NCBI GenBank assembly: GCA_905202595.1
Contig: CAJKSP010000002.1
Location: 1 to 64,000 of the forward strand
DNA from: an uncultured Sutterella sp.
Lineage (GTDB): Bacteria; Pseudomonadota; Gammaproteobacteria; Burkholderiales; Burkholderiaceae_F
Direction: 5' to 3'
DNA length: 64,000 nucleotides
A program made the translations under genes and the position numbers. Of this stretch, positions 45,200-53,933 are shown piece by piece. Under the pieces are notes generated by a model. It searched no databases. It had not been told where the DNA came from and was given only the letters and a program-made list of their open reading frames with translations. Positions within the stretch are counted from its first letter, which is position 1. Each line of letters begins with the position of its first letter.

Positions 45200-46512
45200 A
45201 GCGCGACGCGCTGCAGCCGGGCGTCTCGCCCCGGGAAGTCTGGGCCTGGGCCGCATTCGACTTCGCCAATTCGGGCTATACGACCGTGGTGCTCACGGCG
45301 GTCTTCAATGCGTACTTCGTCTCAGTGGTGTGCGGCGGCGCCGACTGGGCCACTTTTGCCTGGACCTGCGTCGTGGCGGCGTCCAACGCCGTCGGCATGG
45401 CGGCGATGCCGCTGATCGGCGCGCTGGCCGATGCCAAGGCGCAGAAGAAGCGCTGGCTCTTTGCCGCAACGGCACTCTGCATTGCCGGCACCGTCGGCCT
45501 CGCATTCTCTGGTCCCGGCACCATTGCGTGGGCGGCCGCGATGGTCGTCGTCTCCAACCTCGGCTACAACGTGGGAGAGACGCTTAATTCGGCCTTTCTG
45601 CCTGAGCTCGCCAAGCCGCAGACCGTGGGCAAGGTGTCGGGCTGGGGCTGGTCCTTCGGCTACTGCGGCGGCATCGTTACGCTGGGCCTTTCGCTGCTGC
45701 TCGTCATCGGCGCGGAGCGCTTCGGCCTCACGGCGCAGGAAGCCGTTTCAGGCACGCTTCTCATTACAGCGGCGGTTTTTGCCGCCGCCGCGGCGCCGCT
45801 CTTTCTCTGGGTGAAGGAGCGCTCCGCGCCCCGGGAGAGCGCGTCCGGCTGTGCGGGCGTCCTCAGCGCCGGCCTTCAGAGCTTTCGCGACGTCGCGCAT
45901 ACGCTCAAGAGCCTGCCGCGCTTTCGGGACTTTGCCTGCCTGGCAGTCTGCGGCTTCTGCTATCAGTGCGGGGTTGCTGTCGTGATCACGCTCTCGGCGG
46001 TCTATGCTGCGGCTGTGATGGGATTTACGACCGAAGATACGATTCGGCTCGTTTTTCTCGTCAACATCACGGCAGCGGTCGGCGCCTTCGGCTTCGGCTA
46101 TCTGCAGGACAGGCTCGGCCACAAGCTCACGCTGGCGCTGACGCTCTGCCTCTGGCTCGCCATGATCGCCGCGGCGGCGCTCGCCGAAGGCCGAGGGCTC
46201 TTCTGGGCGGCGGCCAATCTTGCGGGCCTCGCCATGGGCTCGTCCCAGTCTGCCGGGCGCGCCATGGTGGCGCTCCTTGCGCCGAAGAAGCGCCTCGCGG
46301 AATTCTTCAGCTTTTGGAACATGATGCTGTGGGCGGCCGCCATCGTCGGTCCGCTCTTCTATGGCGCCGTCTCCTGGTCGGTGGGCAACAACCATCGGCT
46401 CGCGCTTTGGGCGACCGGCCTCTTCTTTGCGGCGGCGCTTCTCATGCTCGCGCCTCTCGATCTGGCGCGCGGAAAGCGGGCGGCTCAGGCCGCGGATGCC
46501 GAAGCGGGTTGA
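45196..46512 (+). CDS. Atg22/UMF1-like MFS transporter
   Basis: The 438-residue protein has 12 predicted membrane segments and the UMF1 signature near the N-terminus (VWAWAAFDFANSGYTTVVL). GWGWSFGYCGGIVTLGLSLL lies in TM5 and GSSQSAGRAMVALLAPKKR near 350. The family relates to vacuolar amino-acid efflux protein Atg22 and exports small molecules. It is coupled to the upstream HDAC-like gene. Confidence 0.87.
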   Translation: MKRDALQPGVSPREVWAWAAFDFANSGYTTVVLTAVFNAYFVSVVCGGADWATFAWTCVVAASNAVGMAAMPLIGALADAKAQKKRWLFAATALCIAGTVGLAFSGPGTIAWAAAMVVVSNLGYNVGETLNSAFLPELAKPQTVGKVSGWGWSFGYCGGIVTLGLSLLLVIGAERFGLTAQEAVSGTLLITAAVFAAAAAPLFLWVKERSAPRESASGCAGVLSAGLQSFRDVAHTLKSLPRFRDFACLAVCGFCYQCGVAVVITLSAVYAAAVMGFTTEDTIRLVFLVNITAAVGAFGFGYLQDRLGHKLTLALTLCLWLAMIAAAALAEGRGLFWAAANLAGLAMGSSQSAGRAMVALLAPKKRLAEFFSFWNMMLWAAAIVGPLFYGAVSWSVGNNHRLALWATGLFFAAALLMLAPLDLARGKRAAQAADAEAG

Positions 46513-46530
46513 TCGGCTCGGCTGGGGATG

Positions 46531-46573
46531 AAAAGAGGCTCCGCGCCGCACCGGCGAAGAGCCTCTTTTTTTA
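46531..46573 (+). terminator. Terminator after MFS gene
   Basis: The stem AAGAGGCTC/GAGCCTCTT is followed by T7. Confidence 0.85.
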
Positions 46574-46590
46574 GTTCGCAGCGCTTCGCA

Positions 46591-46857
46591 TCAAGCGCTC
46601 GGGCGCTCCGTGCGGGCCGCCGCTTCGCGCTCGGCGCGGATCTGCTCGAAGAGCGTCGGATTCTTGTCCTTGTAGGAGAGCCAGCGGCTGTCGCGGTAGG
46701 CGGCTACGGCTCTGCGGCAGCGCTGCTGCTTTTCCGGATCGCGCGCGCCCGCCCAGTCGCTGTAGAGGCGCTGATATTCAGGATCAGCCGAGAGAAGCGT
46801 CTCTTCAATCAAATGGGGACGCCGCCTGCTGCCGTAGAGGTTGAACATTTCTGCCAT
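46591..46857 (-). CDS. Small conserved-looking protein, unknown
   Basis: The 88-residue soluble protein starts MAEMFNLYGSRRRPHLIEE and has a Trp/Arg-rich middle (LYSDWAGARDPEKQQRCRRA). The ATG at 46857 is chosen because AAGGAGG lies about 9 nt upstream. The charged C-terminus (REAAARTERPSA) is Ala-rich. No family recognised. It stands alone. Confidence 0.6.
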   Translation of the reverse strand: MAEMFNLYGSRRRPHLIEETLLSADPEYQRLYSDWAGARDPEKQQRCRRAVAAYRDSRWLSYKDKNPTLFEQIRAEREAAARTERPSA

Positions 46858-47093
46858 GGCTTCATGCCTCCTTGCGCGATGCCGCTTGATGGGTGGCGCA
46901 GCGCTCTGCCGCGCCCATGTCTTCACGCTAAGCGTTCAGCCTCCGTCGAGCTATCCCCGCTGCAGTCGCTTTGAGTGACGCGTTCCAAAAATCGAAACGC
47001 TTCTCTCCTGACGCTGCGGTTCGCAGAGGCCATTGGCTGGCTGGTCGGGCGCGGCGAGCCGACGCGCACGGAACTGGGCGAAAAGAAAGCCCG

Positions 47094-47117
47094 CGCAGGG
47101 CAAGGCGCGGGCTTTCT
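47094..47117 (-). terminator. Terminator after bamD
   Basis: On the minus strand the stem GAAAGCCCGCGC/GCGCGGGCTTTC is followed by TTTTCG, 38 nt past the bamD stop. Confidence 0.75.
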
Positions 47118-47154
47118 GAGGAATGGCGGCGGGTCGTCAGCGCCCGTCCGGCTT

Positions 47155-47934
47155 TCAATTGGCTTTCTTATCCGGCTGATTCAGCTCAATGACGCGGCGG
47201 ACGTCCGCAGCATATTCGGGCATCTTGAGCTCGTCGTAGCATTTGGCGATGAGCTCAAGAGCGTCGTCGCGCATCGGCGTGTTTTGGAATTCCTTGACGA
47301 CGTGCTGCGCGCGGTCGATTGCGGCGATGTAGGCGTGGCGAACGTAGTAGTAGTTCGCCGTGTTGAGCTCATGCTCAGCCTGTGCGAGAACGAGCTCGTG
47401 CATGCGGCGGCGCGCTTCCGGCGCAAAGCGGCTGTTCGGGTAGCGCAGCACCAGCTCCTTGAAGGTGTCGAAGGCTTCGCGCGAGGCATTCGGATCGCGC
47501 TCGGCCAGGTCTTCAGCGGCCAGGATGTTGAACCAGCTGTCCGTCTGATTGAGCGTGGCGAGCGCCTTCAGATACATGACGTAGTCGCTGTTCTGATGAT
47601 TCGGGTACGAGCGCAGGAAGCGGTCGGCGGCCTGCACGGCGGAAGCGGCGTCGCCGTCCTTCCATGTCGCGTAGATGAGCTCGATCTGGGCCTGCTGCGC
47701 ATATTGTCCGAAGGGATAGCGCGCCTCAAGCTTCTGGTAGTAGTCCTTTGCCTGCGTCCAGTTGCTATCATCAAGCGCCGAGCGCGCTTCGGTATAAAGC
47801 TTGTCGGCCGGCCAGTCGATGGTGGGATCCTTGTCCAGGCTCTGCAGCCATGAGCAGGAAGCCGTCGCGAGCGTGACTGCAACAAGCGCAGAAGCGCGCA
47901 TCAGAATCCGTTTGAGAGGAATGCGAAAGTTCAT
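47155..47934 (-). CDS. bamD: Outer-membrane assembly lipoprotein BamD
   Basis: The 259-residue protein has a lipoprotein signal with lipobox TASC (about residue 27), then TPR-like helices (DDSNWTQAKDYYQKLEARYP; YPNHQNSDYVMYLKAL). It is an essential part of the BAM complex that inserts beta-barrel proteins, including the two autotransporters in this window. An ATG at 47901 is a possible alternative start. On the minus strand GCTATAAT at 48013-48006 is its probable -10. Its start codon shares the TCATGA palindrome with the divergent rluD. Confidence 0.93.
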   Translation of the reverse strand: MNFRIPLKRILMRASALVAVTLATASCSWLQSLDKDPTIDWPADKLYTEARSALDDSNWTQAKDYYQKLEARYPFGQYAQQAQIELIYATWKDGDAASAVQAADRFLRSYPNHQNSDYVMYLKALATLNQTDSWFNILAAEDLAERDPNASREAFDTFKELVLRYPNSRFAPEARRRMHELVLAQAEHELNTANYYYVRHAYIAAIDRAQHVVKEFQNTPMRDDALELIAKCYDELKMPEYAADVRRVIELNQPDKKAN

Positions 47935-49042
47935 GACGAGCAGAGTCGATAGCAGTGTCGAAGAGGCCGCCCGCGGCGGCGCCGCAGAGGCCGAAGCCGC
48001 GCTCGATTATAGCGGCGAGGTCTTTGAGGATGAGGCCCTGGAAGGCGACACTTTACCAACTTTCACCGTCGAGGGCTTTTGGGGAGAACGCTTGGACAAA
48101 GTCCTCGCTTCGCTCGTCCCGGAAGCGTCGCGCGCGAGGCTGCAGAAGCTTATTGAGAAAGGCGCCGTGCTGCTGAACGGCGAGCCCTGCCTCAAGGTGC
48201 GCGAAAAGGTGGCCGAGGGCGACGTCATCCGGCTCCTCGAGGAGCCCCGCCTCGACGAGTCGCTCGACTTCACGCCTGAGGAAGGCGTGGACTTCGATGT
48301 CGTCTACGAGGATCAGGACATCCTCATCTGCAACAAGCCTGCCGGACTTGTCGTTCATCCGGGCGCAGGGAACCATTCGGGCACGATGCTCAACGGCCTC
48401 CTCTGGCGCTATCCGGAGCTCAAGGACGTGCCCCGCGCCGGCATTGTGCATCGGCTCGACCGCGACACGACGGGCCTGATGGTCGTGGCGAGGACGCTCG
48501 CCGCGCAGACGAACCTTGTGCGGCAGCTCCAGGCGCGCACCGTCAAGCGCGAGTACTGGGCCATCACCATCGGTTCGGCCGCTCCCGACTTCGTGGTCGA
48601 CGTGCCGATCGGCCGCGATCCCAAGAGCCGCACGCGCTTCCGCGGCTTCCCGGGCTCGACGGGCGTGCGCGCCAAGCCGGCGCGCACCCGCGTGCGGGCG
48701 ATCGACTGGACGAGCGCCGAAGGCATTCCGCTCACCTGGGTCGCCTGCCGGCTCGACACGGGCCGCACGCATCAGATCCGCGTGCATCTCACGGGCGAGG
48801 ACCTGCCGCTTCTGGGCGACCAGGTCTATCGCGGCCGTGCGCCGGGCATCGCCGTCAAGATGGAGAATCTCTTCGACTTTCATCGCCAGGCGCTCCATGC
48901 GTCCCGTCTGGGGCTCATTCATCCGAGAACGGGCGAAGAGATGCAGTGGTTCGTGCCTGCGCCCGACGACATGGCCGCGCTGATGGACGAGCTCGGCTTC
49001 GGGCCGACCGACGAGCCGGCGACCGTCTTCGACAAGGCCTGA
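47933..49042 (+). CDS. rluD: 23S rRNA pseudouridine synthase RluD
   Basis: The 369-residue protein has an S4 RNA-binding domain (about 45-105; ERLDKVLASLVPEASRARLQ) and a pseudouridine synthase core with GIVHRLDRDTTGLMVVA (catalytic Asp). It makes pseudouridines 1911, 1915 and 1917 in helix 69. There are no further ATG, GTG or TTG codons in frame until the S4 domain, which forces the start to 47933 (or an upstream ATG at 47921). This makes it overlap the start of bamD on the other strand. The first 35 residues are acidic and variable. Confidence 0.9.
   Translation: MTSRVDSSVEEAARGGAAEAEAALDYSGEVFEDEALEGDTLPTFTVEGFWGERLDKVLASLVPEASRARLQKLIEKGAVLLNGEPCLKVREKVAEGDVIRLLEEPRLDESLDFTPEEGVDFDVVYEDQDILICNKPAGLVVHPGAGNHSGTMLNGLLWRYPELKDVPRAGIVHRLDRDTTGLMVVARTLAAQTNLVRQLQARTVKREYWAITIGSAAPDFVVDVPIGRDPKSRTRFRGFPGSTGVRAKPARTRVRAIDWTSAEGIPLTWVACRLDTGRTHQIRVHLTGEDLPLLGDQVYRGRAPGIAVKMENLFDFHRQALHASRLGLIHPRTGEEMQWFVPAPDDMAALMDELGFGPTDEPATVFDKA
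48006..48013 (-). promoter_or_regulatory. -10 element of bamD inside rluD
   Basis: On the minus strand GCTATAAT (perfect TATAAT) lies about 75 nt before the bamD ATG, within the 5' coding part of rluD. Confidence 0.6.
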
Positions 49043-49096
49043 CGAGCGCCTGCCGCCGTCTTTTTTGTCTTTGATAACGAATCGGAAGTCATCGAT

Positions 49097-49912
49097 ATGC
49101 CGGATTTCTTCAAGCCTGAGCTCGAGCGCGTCTCGCCCGAGTGGACGCCCGATGCGCCGGAGCGCGTCGGCGCCTTCTTCACCTGCCGCACCGGCGGCGT
49201 GTCGAGCGGCCCCTGGGGCGGCCCGGAAGGCATCATGGGCTTCAATCTCGCCGACCACACGGGCGACAACGCCTCGTGCGTGCGCATGAACCGGAGCATC
49301 CTCGCGCAGATGCTGCCCGCCGAGCCCAAGTGGCTGCGGCAGGTGCACGGCGCTGCGGTGGTCTGCGCCGACGGCATTGATCCCGCGCAGCCGCCAGAAG
49401 CCGATGCCTCATACACGAAGACGCCTGGCGTCGTCTGCTGCGTGATGACGGCAGACTGCCTGCCGGTGCTGCTCGCCGACAAGCGCGGCCGCATCGTGGC
49501 GGCAGTCCATGCGGGCTGGCGCAGCCTTGCCGCAGGCGTAATCCAGAAGACCGTCGAGGCCATGCGCGCCGAAGTGCCGGATCTGGCGCTTCGCGCCTGG
49601 CTCGGCCCCCGCATCGGCGCTGACGACTTCGAGGTGGGCCCGGAAGTCCGAGACGCAATGCTCAAGACGCTTCCGGGCGCCGCGTCCGCTTTCCGGCCGG
49701 CGCCGGCAGAGGGCAAGCTTCTCGGCGATCTTGCCGCGCTGGCCCGCGAAGCGCTCGCGCAGGCTGGCGTGCCTGCCGCCTCGGCGGCGGACTGCGGACT
49801 CTCGACCTATGCTGATCGGGCGCGCTTCTACAGCTTCCGGCGCGACGGCGAAAAATCCGGCAGGCATGCGGCCGTGATCTGGATCGAGCCTGCAGCTGCG
49901 CAGGCCGCCTAG
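49097..49912 (+). CDS. pgeF: PgeF/YfiH multicopper-like polyphenol oxidase
   Basis: The 271-residue protein has PgeF motifs WLRQVHGAAVV (His), MTADCLPVLLAD (Cys), AAVHAGWRSLAAG (His) and LGPRIGADDFEVG. The family edits peptidoglycan precursors (removing L-Ser from UDP-MurNAc-L-Ser) and in some hosts acts on purine nucleosides. The usual rluD-pgeF pair is kept: it starts 54 nt after rluD. Confidence 0.9.
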   Translation: MPDFFKPELERVSPEWTPDAPERVGAFFTCRTGGVSSGPWGGPEGIMGFNLADHTGDNASCVRMNRSILAQMLPAEPKWLRQVHGAAVVCADGIDPAQPPEADASYTKTPGVVCCVMTADCLPVLLADKRGRIVAAVHAGWRSLAAGVIQKTVEAMRAEVPDLALRAWLGPRIGADDFEVGPEVRDAMLKTLPGAASAFRPAPAEGKLLGDLAALAREALAQAGVPAASAADCGLSTYADRARFYSFRRDGEKSGRHAAVIWIEPAAAQAA

Positions 49913-49953
49913 TTCGGCGCAGGCTCGGCGCGTCGCGTTCGGGCCTGCACTTC

Positions 49954-49961
49954 GCTATCAT
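49954..49961 (+). promoter_or_regulatory. -10 element of rimO
   Basis: GCTATCAT lies about 54 nt upstream of the rimO ATG. Confidence 0.45.
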
Positions 49962-50014
49962 CGCGGCCTTTCTTTCCTTTTCCTCCAGTTTTTCAGACCC
50001 TCTGGCGCATCCCC

Positions 50015-51358
50015 ATGACCCAAAAGATTCCCGTTGTCGGCTTCGTTTCGCTCGGCTGTCCGAAGGCGCTCGTCGATACAGAGCGCATCGTGACGGAGCT
50101 TCGCGCGCGCGGCTACCGCATCGGCAGCACCTACAAGGAAGCCGATCTCGTCGTCGTCAATACCTGCGGCTTCATCAATGAAGCGGTGGCTGAGAGCCTG
50201 CAGGCGATTTCCGAAGCGCTTGAAGAGAACGGGCGCGTCATCGTCTGCGGCTGCCTCGGCGGCAAGAAGGAGGCGGACGGCTCGAACTACCTTGCCAAGC
50301 GCTTCCCGAAGGTGCTTGGCGTGACGGGGCCCGACAGCGTCGACGAAGTGATGCGCATGGTCGACGAGGCGCTGCCCCGTCCGCATGATCCTTGGGACGA
50401 TCTGGTGCCGGCGGCCGGCGTGCGCCTGACGCCCAAGCACTACGCGTACCTCAAGATCAGCGAAGGCTGCAACCATCACTGCACCTTCTGCATCATTCCG
50501 AAGCTGCGCGGCGAGCTTAAGAGCCGTCCGATCGGCGACATCGTGCGCGAAGCGGAAAACCTCAAGGCCGCCGGCGTGAAGGAGCTCCTCGTCATCAGCC
50601 AGGACACCGCCGCCTACGGCCTCGACAAGCGCTACAAGCTCGACTTCGCGGGCGGACGCCCGGTGCATACGAATCTGGTCGACCTCTGCCGCGAGCTCGG
50701 CCGGCTCGGGCTCTGGACGCGCCTGCACTATGTCTATCCGTATCCGAGCGTGGACGAGGTCATTCCGCTCATGGCCGAGGGGCTGATCCTGCCCTATCTC
50801 GACGTGCCCTTCCAGCATGCGCATCCGCGGATCCTGAAGCTCATGAAGCGTCCGGCATCGGCGGAGAAGAATCTCGAGCGCATTGCCGCCTGGCGCGCCG
50901 TCTGTCCCGACATCACCATCCGCTCCACTTTCATTGCCGGCTTCCCCGGCGAGACGGAAGAGGAGTTTGAATACCTGCTCGACTTTCTGCGCGAGGCGCA
51001 GCTCGACCGCGTGGGCTGCTTTGCCTATTCGCCCGTTGACGGCGCCGCGGCCAACGAGCTGCCCGGGCAGCTGCCTGACGAGGTGCGCGAAGAGCGCCGC
51101 CGCCGCTTTATGGAAGTGCAGGCGGAGATTTCGCTCGCGAAGCTCGCTAAGAAGATCGGCACCGTGCAGAAGGTGCTGATCGACGAGGCGCCTGATGAAG
51201 ACGGCGTGGCTGTCGGCCGCACGACGGCTGATGCGCCCGACATCGACGGCGTCTGCTACGTCACGACTGACCGCCACCTCGAGCCTGGCGACTTTGTGAA
51301 CGTGAGAATCACGGCGAATCAGGAGCACGACCTCATCGGCCGCGAGGTCGTCGACTGA
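50015..51358 (+). CDS. rimO: Ribosomal protein S12 methylthiotransferase RimO
   Basis: The 447-residue radical-SAM enzyme has the N-terminal UPF0004 cluster-binding domain (GFVSLGCPKALVDTER and VVNTCGFINEA). A radical-SAM motif CNHHCTFCIIPKLRG lies at about 150, and there is a C-terminal TRAM domain. It adds a methylthio group to Asp88 of S12. It is followed by a strong terminator. Confidence 0.96.
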   Translation: MTQKIPVVGFVSLGCPKALVDTERIVTELRARGYRIGSTYKEADLVVVNTCGFINEAVAESLQAISEALEENGRVIVCGCLGGKKEADGSNYLAKRFPKVLGVTGPDSVDEVMRMVDEALPRPHDPWDDLVPAAGVRLTPKHYAYLKISEGCNHHCTFCIIPKLRGELKSRPIGDIVREAENLKAAGVKELLVISQDTAAYGLDKRYKLDFAGGRPVHTNLVDLCRELGRLGLWTRLHYVYPYPSVDEVIPLMAEGLILPYLDVPFQHAHPRILKLMKRPASAEKNLERIAAWRAVCPDITIRSTFIAGFPGETEEEFEYLLDFLREAQLDRVGCFAYSPVDGAAANELPGQLPDEVREERRRRFMEVQAEISLAKLAKKIGTVQKVLIDEAPDEDGVAVGRTTADAPDIDGVCYVTTDRHLEPGDFVNVRITANQEHDLIGREVVD

Positions 51359-51386
51359 GGCGGCTGCCGAGCCTGCTGAAAGGCAA

Positions 51387-51432
51387 AAAGGAAGCGGGGG
51401 TTCGGAACAGTCCGAACCCCCGCTTCCTTTTG
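51387..51432. terminator. Terminator between rimO and ABC operon
   Basis: A perfect stem AAGGAAGCGGGGGTTCGGA/TCCGAACCCCCGCTTCCTT lies with A and T runs on either side, serving both converging transcripts. Confidence 0.92.
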
Positions 51433-51479
51433 TTGAGACGGCGCGCAGCGGATGCGCGCCGCTCTTCTCCTCGCGGCGC

Positions 51480-52229
51480 TTAGAGCACGCGCTTCAGGAA
51501 GGCGCGGGTGCGCTCTTCCTTCGGATTGACGAGGATGTCCTTCGGCGAGCCCTGCTCGATGATGTGGCCGCCGTCCATAAAGACGACGCGGTCGGCCACT
51601 TCGCGGGCAAAGCCGATTTCATGTGTGACGACGATCATGGTCATGCCCGTTTCGGCGAGCTTCGTCATGACGGCGAGCACTTCGCCCACGAGCTCCGGGT
51701 CGAGTGCCGAGGTGGGCTCATCAAAGAGCATCACCTTCGGATCCATGGCAAGAGCGCGCGCAATGGCGACGCGCTGCTGCTGGCCGCCGGAGAGGCGGGC
51801 CGGATAGTCGTCGGCGCGCTCCTTGAGGCCCACCTGGTCGAGCAGGCGGAGCGCCACTTCCTTGGCTTGCGCCGCGCCGCGCTTCATCACGATCATCTGC
51901 GCGAGCATGACGTTTTCGAGCACCGTCTTGTGCGGCCAGAGGTTGAAGCGCTGGAACACCATGCCGAGATGCTCGCGCAGGCGGTTGATGTCCGTCTTGG
52001 GGCTCGTCACTTCCATGCCGCCCACGATGATCGTGCCGCCGCTCACGTCTTCGAGCGCGTTGATGCAGCGCAGCATCGTCGACTTGCCGGATCCGGAAGG
52101 ACCGAGCACGACGACCTTTTCGCCCGGGTAGACCGAGAAGTCGATGTGGTCGAGCACGCGGTGCTCGCCGAAGTCCTTCACCAGGCCCTTGATTTCAACG
52201 ATGGGCTTCTGATTCTTGTCTGCTGTCAT
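51480..52229 (-). CDS. Polar amino-acid ABC importer ATPase
   Basis: The 249-residue GlnQ/HisP-type ATPase has Walker A GPSGSGKST, signature LSGGQQQRVAIARA, Walker B VMLFDEPTSALDPE and a switch His (VTHEIGFA). It powers amino-acid uptake with the permease directly upstream, with which it overlaps by 4 nt (ATGA). Confidence 0.93.
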   Translation of the reverse strand: MTADKNQKPIVEIKGLVKDFGEHRVLDHIDFSVYPGEKVVVLGPSGSGKSTMLRCINALEDVSGGTIIVGGMEVTSPKTDINRLREHLGMVFQRFNLWPHKTVLENVMLAQMIVMKRGAAQAKEVALRLLDQVGLKERADDYPARLSGGQQQRVAIARALAMDPKVMLFDEPTSALDPELVGEVLAVMTKLAETGMTMIVVTHEIGFAREVADRVVFMDGGHIIEQGSPKDILVNPKEERTRAFLKRVL

Positions 52230-52981
52230 TTGAGTCCCTCATCGCCCTTGCCGAGATGGGCTTCAAGCTTGCGGATGCCGAAGGCGAGGAGCAGCGTCAT
52301 CGCCCAGTAGACCAGAGAAATCGTGATGTAAGGCTCCCAGTAGCGGGCGGATGCGCCGGCAACCGTGCGGGCGGCGTAGGCGAGTTCGGCAAGGCCGATG
52401 GCCGACACCAGCGACGAGTCCTTCAGAATGGAGATGGCGTTGTTGCCGAGGGCGGGCAGCATGCGGCGGAAGGCCTGCGGCAGGATGATGTGGCGCATGG
52501 CCTGCCAGAACGTCATGCCGAGGCTGCGCGCGCTCTCCATCTGTCCCTTGTCGAGCGACTGAATGCCGGCGCGGAAGACTTCCGACATGTAGGCGCCGGC
52601 ATTGAGCGTGATCGCCGTGACGCCGGCGAGGAAGGCGCCGTAGTTGGCGCGCAGCTCGCGGGCGAGCGCGCCGTCAATGAGCAGGCCGTCCACCGGGTGG
52701 ATGAAGACCGGCAGCACGGCAAAGTGCATGAGGAAGATCTGCACGAAGAGCGGCGTGCCGCGGAAGAAGCTCACGTAGACCGCAATCGGCCAGCGCACGC
52801 ACACGTGCAGGATCCGGTTGAGCGAATGGCTGCGGGCGCCGGCGAGGCGGCCCATGCCGAGCAGCATGCCGAGAATGACGCCGAGCACCACGCAGATGAC
52901 GGTGATTTCCACTGTCATCTCTGCGCCATGCACGAAGAGCGGCCAGTATTCGACGATTACGTCGGAGCGAAAGCCTGACAT
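52226..52981 (-). CDS. Polar amino-acid ABC importer permease
   Basis: The 251-residue HisM/GlnP-type permease has about five membrane segments and the coupling motif SARSLGMTFWQAMRHIILPQ. The ATG at 52981 (MSGFRSDVIVEYWPLF) is chosen; an 83-residue longer frame crosses the hairpin region and is unlike the family. It is separated from the binding-protein gene by a 181-bp spacer with three hairpins. Confidence 0.9.
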   Translation of the reverse strand: MSGFRSDVIVEYWPLFVHGAEMTVEITVICVVLGVILGMLLGMGRLAGARSHSLNRILHVCVRWPIAVYVSFFRGTPLFVQIFLMHFAVLPVFIHPVDGLLIDGALARELRANYGAFLAGVTAITLNAGAYMSEVFRAGIQSLDKGQMESARSLGMTFWQAMRHIILPQAFRRMLPALGNNAISILKDSSLVSAIGLAELAYAARTVAGASARYWEPYITISLVYWAMTLLLAFGIRKLEAHLGKGDEGLK

Positions 52982-53040
52982 CAGTGAATCCCTAGGCGGT
53001 TGATGTTGGAGAAAAGAGGGGAGGAGGAATAACACAGGGA

Positions 53041-53142
53041 GCGGCTTCTCTGAAAGAGCCGCCGCCGAATATGCCGACGCCGGATGTCCATCCGCTGCAG
53101 GATGTGCATCCGGCGCCGCAGGCGCTCTCGTAAGAGCGCCTG
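53041..53142 (-). other. Three consecutive intercistronic stem-loops
   Basis: Inverted repeats at about 53041-53064 (GCGGCT/AGCCGC), 53080-53115 (GCCGGATG/CATCCGGC) and 53117-53142 (CAGGCGCTCT/AGAGCGCCTG) lie between the binding-protein and permease genes. None has a T run on the minus strand, so they probably stabilise the upstream mRNA rather than end it fully. Confidence 0.55.
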
Positions 53143-53162
53143 AGAATACAGAATGGCTTGGT

Positions 53163-53933
53163 TTACGGGAGCTTCGGAGCTTCGCCGCCGAACCACTTCT
53201 TGTAAACTTCAGCGTAGGCGCCGGAATCAATGGCCTTCTGGAGGCCGAGATTCACGTCGTCGAGCACCTTCTTGTTGCCCTTGCGCACGCCAATGCCGAA
53301 GTACTGCTCCTGGAAGCTCGGATCGCGGCACTGATTGAACTGCTTGTCGGGATTCTGCGTTACATAGTACTGCAGGACGCCGACGTCGCCGATCATGGCG
53401 TCCACGCCGCCGTTGAAGAGCTCTTCAATGGCGAGCGGCGTGTTGTCGAAGCGGCGGATGTTGGGCGAGGCCTTGCCGAAGGCGTTCGAAGCGGCGATGT
53501 CGCCAGCCGAGGCGTTCACGACGGCGATGAGCTTGCCCTTGAGCTCGGCGAGCGAGTTGATCTTGAGGTTCTTGTTCGTCAGGATCAGCTGATGCGCGAG
53601 GAAGTAGGGCTTGGAGAAGTCGACTTCGGCCTTGCGCTGGTCGGTGATCGTAATGCCCGACATGATGATGTCGCGGTCGCCGTTCTTCACGGTGTTGAAG
53701 ATGCCGTCCCACGGGGTGTTGATGAACTTCACCTCAAAGCCGGCTTCCTTGGCGATGGCCTTCATCAGGTCGACGTCAAAGCCCACGAGCTCCTTGTTGG
53801 GCGTTTCAAACTCAAACGGACGATACGTCGCGCCAGTGCCGACGATGTAGGTCGTCGCGGCGGCGGCGAGGCTGGACGCAAAGGCGCCGGCAACAATGGC
53901 GGCAACCGCGGCGGACTTGACGAACTTGAACAT
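53163..53933 (-). CDS. Amino-acid-binding protein of ABC importer
   Basis: The 256-residue SBP_bac_3 periplasmic protein has a signal peptide (about 1-24), then VGTGATYRPFEFETPNKELV and GFDVDLMKAIAKEAGF. DIIMSGITITDQRKAEVDFS is the cleft Asp/Arg region. It delivers a polar amino acid (Gln, His or Arg type) to the permease. The ATG at 53933 has GGAG 11 nt upstream. First gene of the operon. Confidence 0.92.
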   Translation of the reverse strand: MFKFVKSAAVAAIVAGAFASSLAAAATTYIVGTGATYRPFEFETPNKELVGFDVDLMKAIAKEAGFEVKFINTPWDGIFNTVKNGDRDIIMSGITITDQRKAEVDFSKPYFLAHQLILTNKNLKINSLAELKGKLIAVVNASAGDIAASNAFGKASPNIRRFDNTPLAIEELFNGGVDAMIGDVGVLQYYVTQNPDKQFNQCRDPSFQEQYFGIGVRKGNKKVLDDVNLGLQKAIDSGAYAEVYKKWFGGEAPKLP

